From Piscirickettsia litoralis (GTDB lineage Bacteria > Pseudomonadota > Gammaproteobacteria > Piscirickettsiales > Piscirickettsiaceae): a DNA stretch of 46,384 nt. The DNA lies in assembly GCF_001720395.1 (NCBI RefSeq), contig NZ_MDTU01000002.1:112253-158636 (forward strand), given 5' to 3'. Below, one piece after another: positions 14,910 through 21,900 of this stretch. Both the position numbers and the translations under genes were made by a program. Below the pieces are notes generated by a model. That model was not told the origin of the DNA. It saw nothing but the letters and a program-made list of their open reading frames with translations, and did not search any database. The first letter of the stretch is position 1. Every line of letters begins with the position of its first letter.

Positions 14910-15317
14910 TTAACTCGCCCAATCTTCAAGCTCTAAATGCTCAACTCGCTCAAACTCTTTAGTATTGTGTGTAACTAAAACAGCTTTTTCTGAAAGGGCA
15001 TGGGCAGCAATAATCATATCATTTCCACCAATTACAGTCCCCTTTCTTTGCAGGTCAGCCCTTAAGTCACCGTAATATTTAGCCGCTTTTTCTTCATAAG
15101 ACAAAACTTCTAACTTATTAACCAAAGTATTAACTGCTTCCTGGTTTTTACGTTGGTGTTGGCTTCGAGCAATGCCAAACTGTAGCTCAGATAAAACAAT
15201 GGATGAGATCGCTATCTTATGGTGAGATTTTTCTACATCCATTAAGCGCTCATAATAAGAGCGTGGTTTTTGCTTAATCAAATAAATACAAATATTCGTA
15301 TCCAACATGTAGAGCAT
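14910..15317 (-). CDS. vapC: VapC-type PIN-domain ribonuclease toxin
   Basis: A 135-aa PIN-domain protein with the full acidic set: LDTNICIYL (D6), the glutamate in VLSELQFG (E44), and NDMIIAAHAL (D99) plus THNTKEF at the C-terminus. VapC proteins cleave tRNA or rRNA. It begins 9 bp after the VapB stop in the same operon. Length and motifs indicate an intact toxin. Confidence 0.9.
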   Translation of the reverse strand: MLYMLDTNICIYLIKQKPRSYYERLMDVEKSHHKIAISSIVLSELQFGIARSQHQRKNQEAVNTLVNKLEVLSYEEKAAKYYGDLRADLQRKGTVIGGNDMIIAAHALSEKAVLVTHNTKEFERVEHLELEDWAS

Positions 15318-15326
15318 TTTTTTATC

Positions 15327-15554
15327 CTAAAACCAGTCGCGTTCTTGTGCTTGTATATCTTGGCGCTCTTCCATAAAGTCATCTGACACATCGGGCATGT
15401 GATTGTAAACATCCAGCCACGTTTCATAAACAGGCTGAATTAATAAAGCATCCCCAAGTCGATGAATAATCACCTCATCACCATCCAACCGCATCTCTTT
15501 GGGTAAACGGACAGCTTGAGAGTTACCGCTTTTAAAAATTCGTGACTTTGCCAT
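15327..15554 (-). CDS. vapB: VapB-type antitoxin (AbrB/MazE fold)
   Basis: The ATG at 15554 (MAKSRIFKSGN) has AGGAGG four bases upstream and is preferred over an earlier in-frame start. The 75-aa protein has a swapped-hairpin AbrB domain: SGNSQAVRLPKEM, then DEVIIHRLGDALLI. The C-terminal tail DDFMEERQDIQAQERDWF binds the PIN toxin. The operon has a palindromic operator upstream. Confidence 0.9.
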   Translation of the reverse strand: MAKSRIFKSGNSQAVRLPKEMRLDGDEVIIHRLGDALLIQPVYETWLDVYNHMPDVSDDFMEERQDIQAQERDWF

Positions 15555-15587
15555 ACATCCTCCTAACATATATCCATAGTATAGCAT

Positions 15588-15618
15588 AGTATATACTTAT
15601 ATGTATATACTTTGACAA
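15588..15618 (-). promoter_or_regulatory. vapBC promoter and palindromic operator
   Basis: Perfect 9-bp arms AGTATATAC (15588-15596) and GTATATACT (15603-15611) around TTATAT overlap a promoter on the minus strand. TTGTCA is at 15618-15613 and TATATA lies 17 bp on. The arrangement fits autoregulation by the VapBC complex. Confidence 0.7.
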
Positions 15619-15760
15619 TAGCTAGAAAGCTTAGTTTTTAGGCAATTTAACTTTATGTTTTATTTATGTTTTTACTTTCGATAAGATCCGTTATCGCAAC
15701 TAACGCCTAAAACAAGTGCGGTGCAGCATTGAAGATAGAGGAAAAGAAGATAAACTTTTA

Positions 15761-15836
15761 ATGTGAGCAATCCCCTAAGGCTAGCTCACACCGAAAGCTT
15801 CCTCATGCACTTCCGAGGTGGCTTTCGCCTTAATTT
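15761..15836 (+). ncRNA. Putative small RNA, unit 0 of a sibling family
   Basis: TTGAAG (15729-15734), a 16-bp spacer and TAAACT (15751-15756) precede a perfect 7-bp stem, TGTGAGC (15762-15768) with GCTCACA (15784-15790). Its 15-nt loop contains TCCCCT. Two nucleotides later a second stem follows, CGAAAGC/GCTTTCG (15792-15827) with an inner CCTC/GAGG. The T tract after it is weak, so termination is the least certain part. The layout matches the five units at 16725-17219, especially unit 2. It lies downstream of the SBP gene, between it and vapB. Confidence 0.5.
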
Positions 15837-15902
15837 CATAAACCCCTAATAAGGTTTAAACCGGCAACACATTTTTCAAACGATAACAATAAAGTCTGTT
15901 TT

Positions 15903-16661
15903 TTATTTTAAAAATTGATCAGTAATTTTATTCATAAACTCACTATCTTGTTTCACTTTATCTAACCCATCCTGATACGCTTTAATCGTTTCTTCATTGA
16001 CTGAAAGATTAAACGCATAATAAAGCTCACCTTCTTTCAAAACAAAAATTGATTTATATTTGCTCGGATCCATACCTGCTCTTTTCATCGTATCAACCGC
16101 ACTGTTTTGCTCATATACAAACAAGTCCGCTCTCTTTCTATCAATCATCCGCGGTATTAAATCAAACTTATTAACCGCTTTAATATTAGAAGATGGCACG
16201 CCACTACTACCAAGGAGAATAGAACTAATCCCACCACGCACCACAGCAAATTTATATTGTTTTAACTCACTTGCATTGCTGATAGAAACTTGGCTATCTT
16301 TCGTGGCAAAAACAGCAATCTTAGTTTTAGTGATAGGACCAACCCATTTAAACAAAGCCTCACGCTCTTCGGTTCGTGTCATCGAGAACAGCATATTTTT
16401 CTCCCCAGGCTTTTGTACAAACGAGTAAGCACGTGGCCAAGGCAAAACTTTAATGTCAGATTCACTTTGAGGCGCATTGATTGTTTTTAAAACTTTTTTC
16501 AGCAAATCAACTGCAAACCCTTCAGGCTTTTTATCCTCTCCTGGATAATTATAAGGAGGGTAGTTTTCGGTCATAATCTTAACTTTCTGAATTGCAAAAC
16601 TACTAGTACTAGTCAGCGACACTATACCCAGCATAATAGCTAATTGCTTGAATAATTTCAT
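15903..16661 (-). CDS. Periplasmic substrate-binding protein, family 3 type
   Basis: A 252-aa protein with a Sec signal peptide (LAIMLGIVSLTSTSSFA, cleavage near residue 23). A bacterial extracellular solute-binding family 3 fold follows: TENYPPYNY near residue 32, GFAVDLLKKVLK, MTRTEEREALFKWVGPI, and IPRMIDRKRADLFVYE. The ligand is probably an amino acid or similar. No ABC permease or ATPase is nearby, so it may be an orphan binding or sensor protein, or cooperate with host transporters. The RBS is AAGGA. Putative sRNA units lie on both sides. Confidence 0.8.
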   Translation of the reverse strand: MKLFKQLAIMLGIVSLTSTSSFAIQKVKIMTENYPPYNYPGEDKKPEGFAVDLLKKVLKTINAPQSESDIKVLPWPRAYSFVQKPGEKNMLFSMTRTEEREALFKWVGPITKTKIAVFATKDSQVSISNASELKQYKFAVVRGGISSILLGSSGVPSSNIKAVNKFDLIPRMIDRKRADLFVYEQNSAVDTMKRAGMDPSKYKSIFVLKEGELYYAFNLSVNEETIKAYQDGLDKVKQDSEFMNKITDQFLK

Positions 16662-16734
16662 TTTCCTTGCTCCATAATCTATAGCTTTTCAAATTAATAC
16701 TAGGTTAATTTTAAAATTATGATCTAAAATAGTG

Positions 16735-16806
16735 TAAGGGCGTTTCTCTACCTTAGCGTCCTAGACTGTGCCTTTTCCCCCTCTCGCCAATCGAGGGGCT
16801 TTTTTT
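16735..16806 (+). ncRNA. Putative small RNA, unit 1
   Basis: TAAAAT at 16725-16730 may be the -10; no good -35 is seen. The short first hairpin is TAAGG/CCTTA (16735-16755) or the alternative AGGGCG/CGTCCT, with a pyrimidine-rich loop. The terminator has arms CCCCTC (16778-16783) and GAGGGG (16793-16798), then C and seven T. It lies on the + strand, divergent from the SBP gene. Confidence 0.45.
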
Positions 16807-16847
16807 GCGAAAAATTGAAAACCAATAGAAAACAGATAGACTTAAAC

Positions 16848-16925
16848 ATGAGTGGCATCCCAAACCCACTTATAGCCGAAAGCCTCTAACACACAAACAC
16901 CTTGGCCGTTAGAGGCTTTCTTTTA
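16848..16925 (+). ncRNA. Putative small RNA, unit 2
   Basis: TTGAAA (16815-16820), 16 bp, then TAGACT (16837-16842). The first stem is ATGAGTGG (16848-16855) with CCACTTAT (16866-16873), including one G-U, and its loop is CATCCCAAAC. The terminator stem is 13 bp and perfect: GAAAGCCTCTAAC (16878-16890) with GTTAGAGGCTTTC (16908-16920), then TTTTA. This is the strongest unit and closely resembles unit 0 in promoter and stem spacing. Confidence 0.6.
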
Positions 16926-16957
16926 TCAAACTTTATTATATTTATGTCGATATCAAT

Positions 16958-17021
16958 AGTGAGTGTTTCATCCAATACTTGACACTCACTTGCCCTCTTC
17001 ACCCTATCGAGGGCTTTTTTT
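16958..17021 (+). ncRNA. Putative small RNA, unit 3
   Basis: TATCAAT (16951-16957) is a likely -10. A perfect 9-bp stem follows: AGTGAGTGT (16958-16966) with ACACTCACT (16982-16990), loop of 15 nt containing CATCC. The terminator is GCCCTC (16992-16997) with GAGGGC (17009-17014) and seven T. Confidence 0.55.
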
Positions 17022-17061
17022 GGGGCACTTAATTTTGATGGCACAGTATCTGCATTAGATT

Positions 17062-17126
17062 AATTGCACTTTATTATTAGGCAATCCAAATAGCACCTCA
17101 CTACTCCCCGTGGTGAGTTTTTTTTT
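17062..17126 (+). ncRNA. Putative small RNA, unit 4
   Basis: TTTGAT (17034-17039), 16 bp, TAGATT (17056-17061). A weak first stem, ATTGC (17063-17067) with GCAAT (17081-17085), has an AT-rich loop. The terminator is CTCACTAC (17097-17104) with GTGGTGAG (17110-17117), one G-U, loop TCCCC, then nine T. Here the C-rich loop is in the terminator stem. Confidence 0.5.
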
Positions 17127-17146
17127 ATTCACTGTGCTATCAATTA

Positions 17147-17219
17147 ATTGAGAGTTTTCTCCTTTCCTCTCAACTGAAAAGCCCCTTTTATTTCAACTTA
17201 GCTCCGGGGCTTTTCTTTT
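17147..17219 (+). ncRNA. Putative small RNA, unit 5
   Basis: An extended -10, TGC before TATCAAT (17138-17144), precedes a perfect 7-bp stem: TTGAGAG (17148-17154) with CTCTCAA (17167-17173). The loop holds CTCCTTT, an exact complement of a strong Shine-Dalgarno. The terminator is GAAAAGCCCC (17176-17185) with GGGGCTTTTC (17206-17215), then TTTT. It ends 80 bp before the par operon. Confidence 0.55.
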
Positions 17220-17298
17220 CCTTAATTTATAAGTTTGACTATTTTAGCTATGTTAGCTATATTTTCAATGAATAAAAAAACATACTGTGAGGGATGCG

Positions 17299-17481
17299 AT
17301 GAAGTCATTTAAATCAACAGAGGTTCAATCTAACTTTGGCGCAATCTCTGTAGATGCAATCAGACAACCTGTTGTTATAAAAAAATACAATCAGCCGCAG
17401 CTTGTTCTTATGGCATATGACGACTTTTTAGAAATGAAGGAAAGAATTGAATATTTAGAATCCATGAAAGAGGAAGCTTAA
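17299..17481 (+). CDS. Phd/YefM-like protein, first gene of the par operon
   Basis: The ATG at 17299 has GAGGG upstream and is preferred to a GTG at 17287. The 60-aa protein has the Phd/YefM fold: FKSTEVQSNFGAISVDAI, then QPVVIKKYNQPQLVLMAYDDFLEM, the DNA-binding and strand core. The toxin-binding tail is short and no toxin follows; the next gene is parA, 2 bp on. It may act as the autorepressor of the par operon rather than as an antitoxin. Confidence 0.7.
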   Translation: MKSFKSTEVQSNFGAISVDAIRQPVVIKKYNQPQLVLMAYDDFLEMKERIEYLESMKEEA

Positions 17482-17483
17482 TC

Positions 17484-18269
17484 ATGACTCCAATAATTGC
17501 AATTGCTAACCAAAAGGGCGGTGTCGGAAAAACGACTACAACAAATAACCTGGGAAAATACTTAGCCAACAAAGGTTTTAAGGTTCTATTAATCGACTTA
17601 GATCCTCAAGGCAACCTCAGCTACACCTTTACAGGCAAAGCCATTGCAGATGAAGCTTTAATTTTAGATATTTACGATGGAAAAAAAATCCCCCCTCTTA
17701 ATGTAATTAATAATTTAGACCTATATTGTGCCAACTCTGAACTAACAACGATTAGTGAGCGCGGAGATAATGGTTACTTTCAATTAAAAGAAGGTATAGA
17801 GGGTATTATAAGCGAGTATGATATTGTATTAATAGACTGCCTTCCTACCTTATCAACAGGATTAGTGAGTGCTTTAGTCGCTGCAACGCATGTGCTTATT
17901 CCAGCAGCACCAAACGATTTAAGCTCTCAAGGACTGCATGATCTAATTGGAAGAATACAGCAAATACAAAGAAGAATGAATGCGAATTTAGACCTCTTAG
18001 GGTTAATTCTTACAGCAGTTGAAGATAACACCAAATCATCAAAAGAAACCGAATTATTAATACGCAACACATACAAAAACTATGTTTTCTCAGCAAAAAC
18101 AAGAAAATCAATCGATATGCTTCAGAGTCACAATAAAGAAAATAATAGTAAAGATATCACAAGAATAGTACCTAAAAAGCCAATATCACAAGATTTCAAA
18201 GAATTTGCTGAAGAGTTCATTAACAGATTGAATTTAACAACACACAAAAATATTAAGTCGGTAGGTTAA
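17484..18269 (+). CDS. parA: ParA partition ATPase
   Basis: A 261-aa deviant Walker ATPase: NQKGGVGKTTTTNNLGKYL (residues 8-26, Walker A'), LLIDLDPQGNLS (Walker A''), and YDIVLIDCLPTLS (Walker B). It lacks an N-terminal HTH, so operon control probably falls to the Phd-like protein upstream or to ParB. It moves plasmid copies along the nucleoid with ParB and parS. It is followed 2 bp later by parB. Confidence 0.92.
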   Translation: MTPIIAIANQKGGVGKTTTTNNLGKYLANKGFKVLLIDLDPQGNLSYTFTGKAIADEALILDIYDGKKIPPLNVINNLDLYCANSELTTISERGDNGYFQLKEGIEGIISEYDIVLIDCLPTLSTGLVSALVAATHVLIPAAPNDLSSQGLHDLIGRIQQIQRRMNANLDLLGLILTAVEDNTKSSKETELLIRNTYKNYVFSAKTRKSIDMLQSHNKENNSKDITRIVPKKPISQDFKEFAEEFINRLNLTTHKNIKSVG

Positions 18270-18271
18270 AT

Positions 18272-19138
18272 ATGTCATTATCATCTATTTATTCGTCAAA
18301 TCCCCTAGATAGCATTGGAATAGAATGGCTAGACACTGAGTTATGTTTCTTATGGAAATACAAAAACAGAAAACAGTGGGATAAAGACGAAGACTATATC
18401 AATAATCTAGCAAATTCAATGAAGGGTGGTAAACAGTATAACCCTATCATCGTCAGAGCCATTACAGGGAAAAGAGGGAATCGATTTGAAGTCATTGCAG
18501 GAGAATGTAGACTAGATGCCGCCATACTAAATGAAGAACAAGTATTAACAAGAACCATCAAGTGTGATGACAAAGAAGCCGCATACATTCAAGAAATAGA
18601 AAATGCTAAAAGAAAAAATGTTTGTGACTATACTAACTGCTTACACTACACACAGCTATTAGCAGATAAAATATTTAAAACACAGTCAGAGTTAGCTCAG
18701 CACTTACAAATATCTGAGAAATCGATTTCACGACTATTAAGCTATAACAAAATACCAAGTTTACTGAAAACAGATTTAGCTTTCCCTAGTATTTCATCAA
18801 GAACTGCATCCGAATTGGTTCGAATCGCAAAGAAAAGCAAAGAGCACCTTGAGACTCTTTGTTCAATAAAAAACTTCATTAACAATGGCGCTGGATGGGA
18901 GTCAATAGAAAGACGTGTTGAATCAATCCTTGAGGGTGGCAAAAAGAAAAAAATGTCCCGAGGGACATTTTCTGTTGACTCCATCGACGGAGGAACCTGG
19001 GGAGTGCTTGAAAAAAGGGATCATGGCTTTACATTTAAGCTTGAGAAAGAAACAGATCTAAAGCTAAAAAATAAAAATTATAAAGAAATTCAACAGCTCA
19101 TTGCTGATTACTTAGACAACATAGCGACTCAACCTTAA
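18272..19138 (+). CDS. parB: ParB partition DNA-binding protein
   Basis: A 288-aa ParB/Spo0J-type protein. The N-terminal domain includes NPIIVRAITGKRGNRFEVIAG then ECRLDAA (the GERR-type motif reads GECR, residues 86-89). An HTH follows around residues 130-160 (KTQSELAQHLQISEKSISRLL), which would bind parS. The C-terminal 60 residues probably dimerise. A parS-like palindrome lies within its own coding sequence (18950-18971) and its exact copy just after the stop. The N-terminal 20 residues differ from chromosomal ParB. Confidence 0.9.
   Translation: MSLSSIYSSNPLDSIGIEWLDTELCFLWKYKNRKQWDKDEDYINNLANSMKGGKQYNPIIVRAITGKRGNRFEVIAGECRLDAAILNEEQVLTRTIKCDDKEAAYIQEIENAKRKNVCDYTNCLHYTQLLADKIFKTQSELAQHLQISEKSISRLLSYNKIPSLLKTDLAFPSISSRTASELVRIAKKSKEHLETLCSIKNFINNGAGWESIERRVESILEGGKKKKMSRGTFSVDSIDGGTWGVLEKRDHGFTFKLEKETDLKLKNKNYKEIQQLIADYLDNIATQP
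18950..18971. promoter_or_regulatory. parS-like palindrome inside parB
   Basis: Ten-base arms AAAATGTCCC and GGGACATTTT surround GA. The same 22 bp occurs once more, inverted, at 19137-19158, next to the parB stop. Two exact copies next to parB are good parS candidates. The inside copy is translated as part of ParB. Confidence 0.65.
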
Positions 19139-19158
19139 AATGTCCCTCGGGACATTTT
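19137..19158. promoter_or_regulatory. parS-like palindrome after parB
   Basis: Arms AAAATGTCCC and GGGACATTTT around TC; this is the exact reverse complement of 18950-18971. Its 5' end overlaps the parB stop codon. It could also act as a terminator stem, though few T follow. Confidence 0.65.
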
Positions 19159-19203
19159 TATAATTCGCTCAAAATTATGCACCAATTAAAGCAATCCAAC
19201 CAT

Positions 19204-19227
19204 AAAAGTCTCCTCGGGGAGACTTTT
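19204..19227 (+). terminator. Bidirectional-type terminator hairpin after parB
   Basis: Ten-base arms AAAAGTCTCC and GGAGACTTTT surround TCGG. The A- and T-flanked GC stem fits a terminator for the par operon on the + strand. A role as a third partition-related palindrome is possible but its core differs. Confidence 0.5.
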
Positions 19228-19257
19228 ACCTTTCAGCAAAAAACAATCAAGAAAAAC

Positions 19258-19490
19258 ATGTCACGAAAACAAAAAAATCCCAACGCAAAAAATCCGGCAA
19301 GATCACCGGATATCGCTATGTCTTCAAATTGTTCTGCGAAAAAGAAACTCGCTTTGTAGAGTTTGACGTTCTGACTCGAGATGCGGAACTCGCGGGTGAG
19401 GCTGTCGTCCCACATTTTGAAACATGGGCTAACGAACAAGAGGGGCATCTTGGTGAGTACGATTATAATGTACAGACAATTCGCGGTTAA
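19258..19490 (+). pseudogene. Frameshifted small gene (about 76 aa if repaired)
   Basis: The ATG at 19258 opens MSRKQKN, and seven A lie at codons 5-7. In the -1 frame after that run the reading continues KKSGKITGYRYVFKLFCEKE and on to DYNVQTIRG and TAA at 19488-19490. The latter part has strong coding character and no start of its own. Either the gene is decayed, or A7 (heptamer A-AAA-AAT in the zero frame) allows -1 slippage. No family recognised. Confidence 0.5.
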
Positions 19491-19549
19491 GGGGTTTGAA
19501 GTCCAATGGAGTGAAAACGTTTATTTTATGTTAGTGCTTTCTAAAAAGG

Positions 19550-20059
19550 TTAATTACATACTCCTTTGCTACCATCAGGCAAAATAGCATTACATTCATT
19601 TTTAACGCCTTTCAAATTAAGTCCTTTAGCACCATAGAAGTTAGCATTATTCACGTCGGCATTAATAAATGTTGAGCCCGTTAAATCTGCATAGCTGAAT
19701 ACTGCATCTTCAAGGTATGAATCTACAAATACAGCATTACGCGCATCAGCATAACTAAAGTTTGAAGAAGCAGCATTGCCGTTGCTGAAGTTCATGTCCT
19801 CTAAGTTTGCATGCGTCAAACATATTGAATGAACAAAGGATGTCTTTGTTAAGTCTGCTTTTGATAAATCTGCTGAGGAGTGGTTATCTCCAACTGAAAG
19901 TGAGAAGTTGTCAATGCTACTTAGATCGCATCCTGGGCACTTATTAGTTGATTTAAACTGATTAATATCGCCCTGGCTGTACATTAAGTTCGCTTGAGCT
20001 GGGATAGCGAATATAATGGGGGTTACTAAAAGACCAATTAACTTTATCATCGTTCTCAT
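19550..20059 (-). CDS. Secreted pentapeptide-repeat protein
   Basis: The start at 20059 (MRTMIKLIG) has AGGAAG upstream. A signal peptide (GLLVTPIIFAIPAQA) is followed by a CPGC pair and pentapeptide repeats of A(D/N)L-type: SADLSKADLTKTS, ANLEDMNFSNGN, SNFSYADARNAVF, DAVFSYADLTGSTFINADVNNANF. Such repeats form a right-handed beta helix. The periplasmic target is unknown. It lies downstream of the spanins on the same strand and reads as a moron or lysogenic conversion gene with its own promoter. Confidence 0.75.
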   Translation of the reverse strand: MRTMIKLIGLLVTPIIFAIPAQANLMYSQGDINQFKSTNKCPGCDLSSIDNFSLSVGDNHSSADLSKADLTKTSFVHSICLTHANLEDMNFSNGNAASSNFSYADARNAVFVDSYLEDAVFSYADLTGSTFINADVNNANFYGAKGLNLKGVKNECNAILPDGSKGVCN

Positions 20060-20107
20060 CAAACTAACTTCCTTTATGCTTCATGTAACTGCTGCGAGAT
20101 ATTAACA

Positions 20108-20152
20108 CTTAAATAAGGAATTCTCAATTAGCGCAGCACCTTCTTATTTAAG
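20108..20152. promoter_or_regulatory. Inverted repeat CTTAAATAAG / CTTATTTAAG
   Basis: Perfect 10-bp arms (20108-20117 and 20143-20152) are separated by 25 nt. They lie between the last late gene and the pentapeptide gene. It may be the operator or promoter dyad for the latter, or an AT-rich late-operon terminator. Confidence 0.35.
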
Positions 20153-20195
20153 ATAGATTCGCATGACAACTTCTTACCTAGGGCCTCAACCCCCG

Positions 20196-20444
20196 CTAAG
20201 CATTATCATGAAACTCACGCAAGTGCTTAAGCTGCAGATTACAGTTTTTGATTGATTGAGCATTCTCAGCATTCGCTATAACCACATCTTTAACCGTTTG
20301 CCCTTTTATTTTGTGCAGACTGCAGTTTTTTACCAAGCTGTATGGCGGTTTTACATTGAGATGTTTGTGACTCGTCAACAAGTCCTGCCGTGCACAGCTC
20401 TGCAAAAATAGCATCAGGAATAGTAAAACCAGACCAGTTTTCAT
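20196..20444 (-). CDS. Rz1-like outer-membrane spanin lipoprotein (nested)
   Basis: This 82-aa protein starts MKTGLVLLFLMLFLQSCARQ: a lipoprotein signal with lipobox LQSC (C17). It lies in another frame within the 3' part of the Rz-like gene and extends past it, the usual nested Rz/Rz1 layout. The mature part is short and Pro-poor, ending in a charged tail. It would tether to the outer membrane and pair with the Rz-like protein to fuse membranes during lysis. A longer reading from 20615 is not supported. Confidence 0.7.
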   Translation of the reverse strand: MKTGLVLLFLMLFLQSCARQDLLTSHKHLNVKPPYSLVKNCSLHKIKGQTVKDVVIANAENAQSIKNCNLQLKHLREFHDNA

Positions 20445-20736
20445 TTGCTTGCAGCGTCTCCAGTAGTCTTTGATCAATATCATCATGACCTCCTTTTTGC
20501 TGCTCTGATTCAGAATAAAAATTACGTTGTATTTCCAATAATCGCTTTTGCTCTTCATAAAATCTGTTCGTACTATGCTCCCACTGCGCCTGAGCAATCT
20601 CATGACGGACTTCATGCTGTGCGCTTTTTTTTATTTCGTAACGCCATAATAGAGCAACCGCTCCGACGAGGGGGATCAATATGCCTTGCATCCAGTATTT
20701 TTTCAGCAATCCAAACATAGCGAATAGACTATCCAT
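20290..20736 (-). CDS. Rz-like inner-membrane spanin
   Basis: From the ATG at 20736 (MDSLFAMFGLL) the 148-aa protein has one N-terminal TM helix (WMQGILIPLVGAVALLW) and a long periplasmic helix rich in E/Q/R (EVRHEIAQAQWEHS ...). This is an i-spanin architecture. Its start overlaps the end of gene D. The Rz1 lipoprotein gene is nested in its 3' half. No holin or endolysin adjoins it. Confidence 0.7.
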   Translation of the reverse strand: MDSLFAMFGLLKKYWMQGILIPLVGAVALLWRYEIKKSAQHEVRHEIAQAQWEHSTNRFYEEQKRLLEIQRNFYSESEQQKGGHDDIDQRLLETLQANENWSGFTIPDAIFAELCTAGLVDESQTSQCKTAIQLGKKLQSAQNKRANG

Positions 20737-21703
20737 GTGGTGTTTCTGCAGTGATGTTGGTAATAAAACCATTCGGGGTTATTGAGTGTGAGACTTGACG
20801 GCACAACCAGCGCTCATTAATTTTATTACGCAACTCGGTTAACTCAATAATTCGCTCCGCACGAATTAATGCATCACCAATAATCGACAACGATAAAGAG
20901 CCTGTGCCACGTTGTAGACTTTCAAACTTTGCCCGAGCCGCTGCAACGGCAGAAGATGCATCAGGATAAACACGACGAATGGTAAAAGCAGGGTCACCGG
21001 TTCCTTCACTAACTTGTACTTCTTTTGCAGATTCAAGGTCACGGTATTTAGCGATCACCCGGGTGTATTTATTTCGATCTGCAGTCATCAGTCGATAGGA
21101 CTGCACTTGATCATCAGCAATTGAAATATCTGCGACATTCTGACCAGACACGGACTTACTTTTGCTACGCTCGATAAAAACAAGCTTATTCACGGTGAGT
21201 TTAAATGTGGCGCCACTCTCTTTGGCCAGTCGCGTCATCAAATTAAGGTCTGATTCTGATTGCTGGTCAACCTGCTTTAACTGAATCTCAGCAAGACTTT
21301 CAGAAATAGAGACACCATAGTCATGCTCAGCGCTTATTTTTTTAATCAAGTCACCGAGTGAGATGTCATGAAAGCTTCGATCCTTTGGTGCTTTTAAACT
21401 TTGCTTCATTTTCGCCGCTCGAGCACTAATACTTAAGCGATAAGGTGGGGAACTAATTTCCACCTCATCCACAGTGAATATTCCCATGCGCTGCAACTCA
21501 TTTTCATACCCAAGATCAATCGTTAATTCGACACCCGTTTTCGGCACCTCAATCTCACCATGATGATCATCAAGTACAATCGTTGCACTGTCTGATTGAA
21601 AGCCAGCATCGTCATCAATGCGGAGCTCAACCAAGCGCTCTGCAATAATCCCCGTGATATTTTTGTTATCCGCGAGGATCTGAAAGTCTGGTTTTAATCC
21701 CAT
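20729..21703 (-). CDS. D: Tail protein D (P2 gpD-like baseplate hub)
   Basis: A 324-aa protein of the phage late control D family. The N-terminal half, with ITGIIAERLVELRIDDDAGF and GYENELQRMGIFTVDEVEI, forms the hub barrel; further strands follow SISEQLA-type repeats. In P2 this protein is the contractile tail hub and regulates late genes. It comes last in the tail cluster, directly after X (10-bp overlap) and before the spanins. Confidence 0.85.
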   Translation of the reverse strand: MGLKPDFQILADNKNITGIIAERLVELRIDDDAGFQSDSATIVLDDHHGEIEVPKTGVELTIDLGYENELQRMGIFTVDEVEISSPPYRLSISARAAKMKQSLKAPKDRSFHDISLGDLIKKISAEHDYGVSISESLAEIQLKQVDQQSESDLNLMTRLAKESGATFKLTVNKLVFIERSKSKSVSGQNVADISIADDQVQSYRLMTADRNKYTRVIAKYRDLESAKEVQVSEGTGDPAFTIRRVYPDASSAVAAARAKFESLQRGTGSLSLSIIGDALIRAERIIELTELRNKINERWLCRQVSHSITPNGFITNITAETPHG

Positions 21704-21900
21704 AGCTGCACGGTGGTTTTTGTTGTTTGAGCGGGTAAGTCAGGTAATTCAATATTGAGTAATGCAGGGAGTAGGGGGCCATAGTGTGAAAGTTGTGGAT
21801 TCGCTAAAAGCACCGCCTCCATTGCACCGGATCGATTGCCGTAGACTTTAAAGACAATGTCATCGAGCATATCGCTTTCTTTCGTTCTATAGGTCGCCAC
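21694..21900 (-). CDS. X: Tail protein X (P2 gpX-like, LysM-type)
   Basis: A GTG start at 21900 gives VATYRTKESDMLDDIVFKVY, the classic gpX N-terminus (TYRT...GDMLD). The 68-aa protein includes AVLLANPQLSHYGPLLPALL, a LysM-like fold. It overlaps the ends of both U and D. An ORF reading from 22008 is too long and lacks the family start. Confidence 0.85.
   Translation of the reverse strand: MATYRTKESDMLDDIVFKVYGNRSGAMEAVLLANPQLSHYGPLLPALLNIELPDLPAQTTKTTVQLWD

Noticed and set aside
15690-15730. Integron attC-like site (CTAACGCCTAAAAC)
   Set aside because: Only one short arm resembles an attC core; no paired arm or integrase was found.
11779-17219. CRISPR array
   Set aside because: The TCTCACATTA repeats are degenerate with unequal spacing, and the sRNA units have different sequences; no cas genes are present.
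19177-19359. 60-aa + strand ORF after parB
   Set aside because: Its 5' part covers the terminator palindrome and its 3' part runs out of frame of the better -1 reading; only the ATG at 19258 seems real.
20445-20615. Longer N-terminus for the Rz1-like ORF
   Set aside because: The extra 57 codons lie in a second frame of the Rz gene and would hide the lipoprotein signal that starts at 20444.
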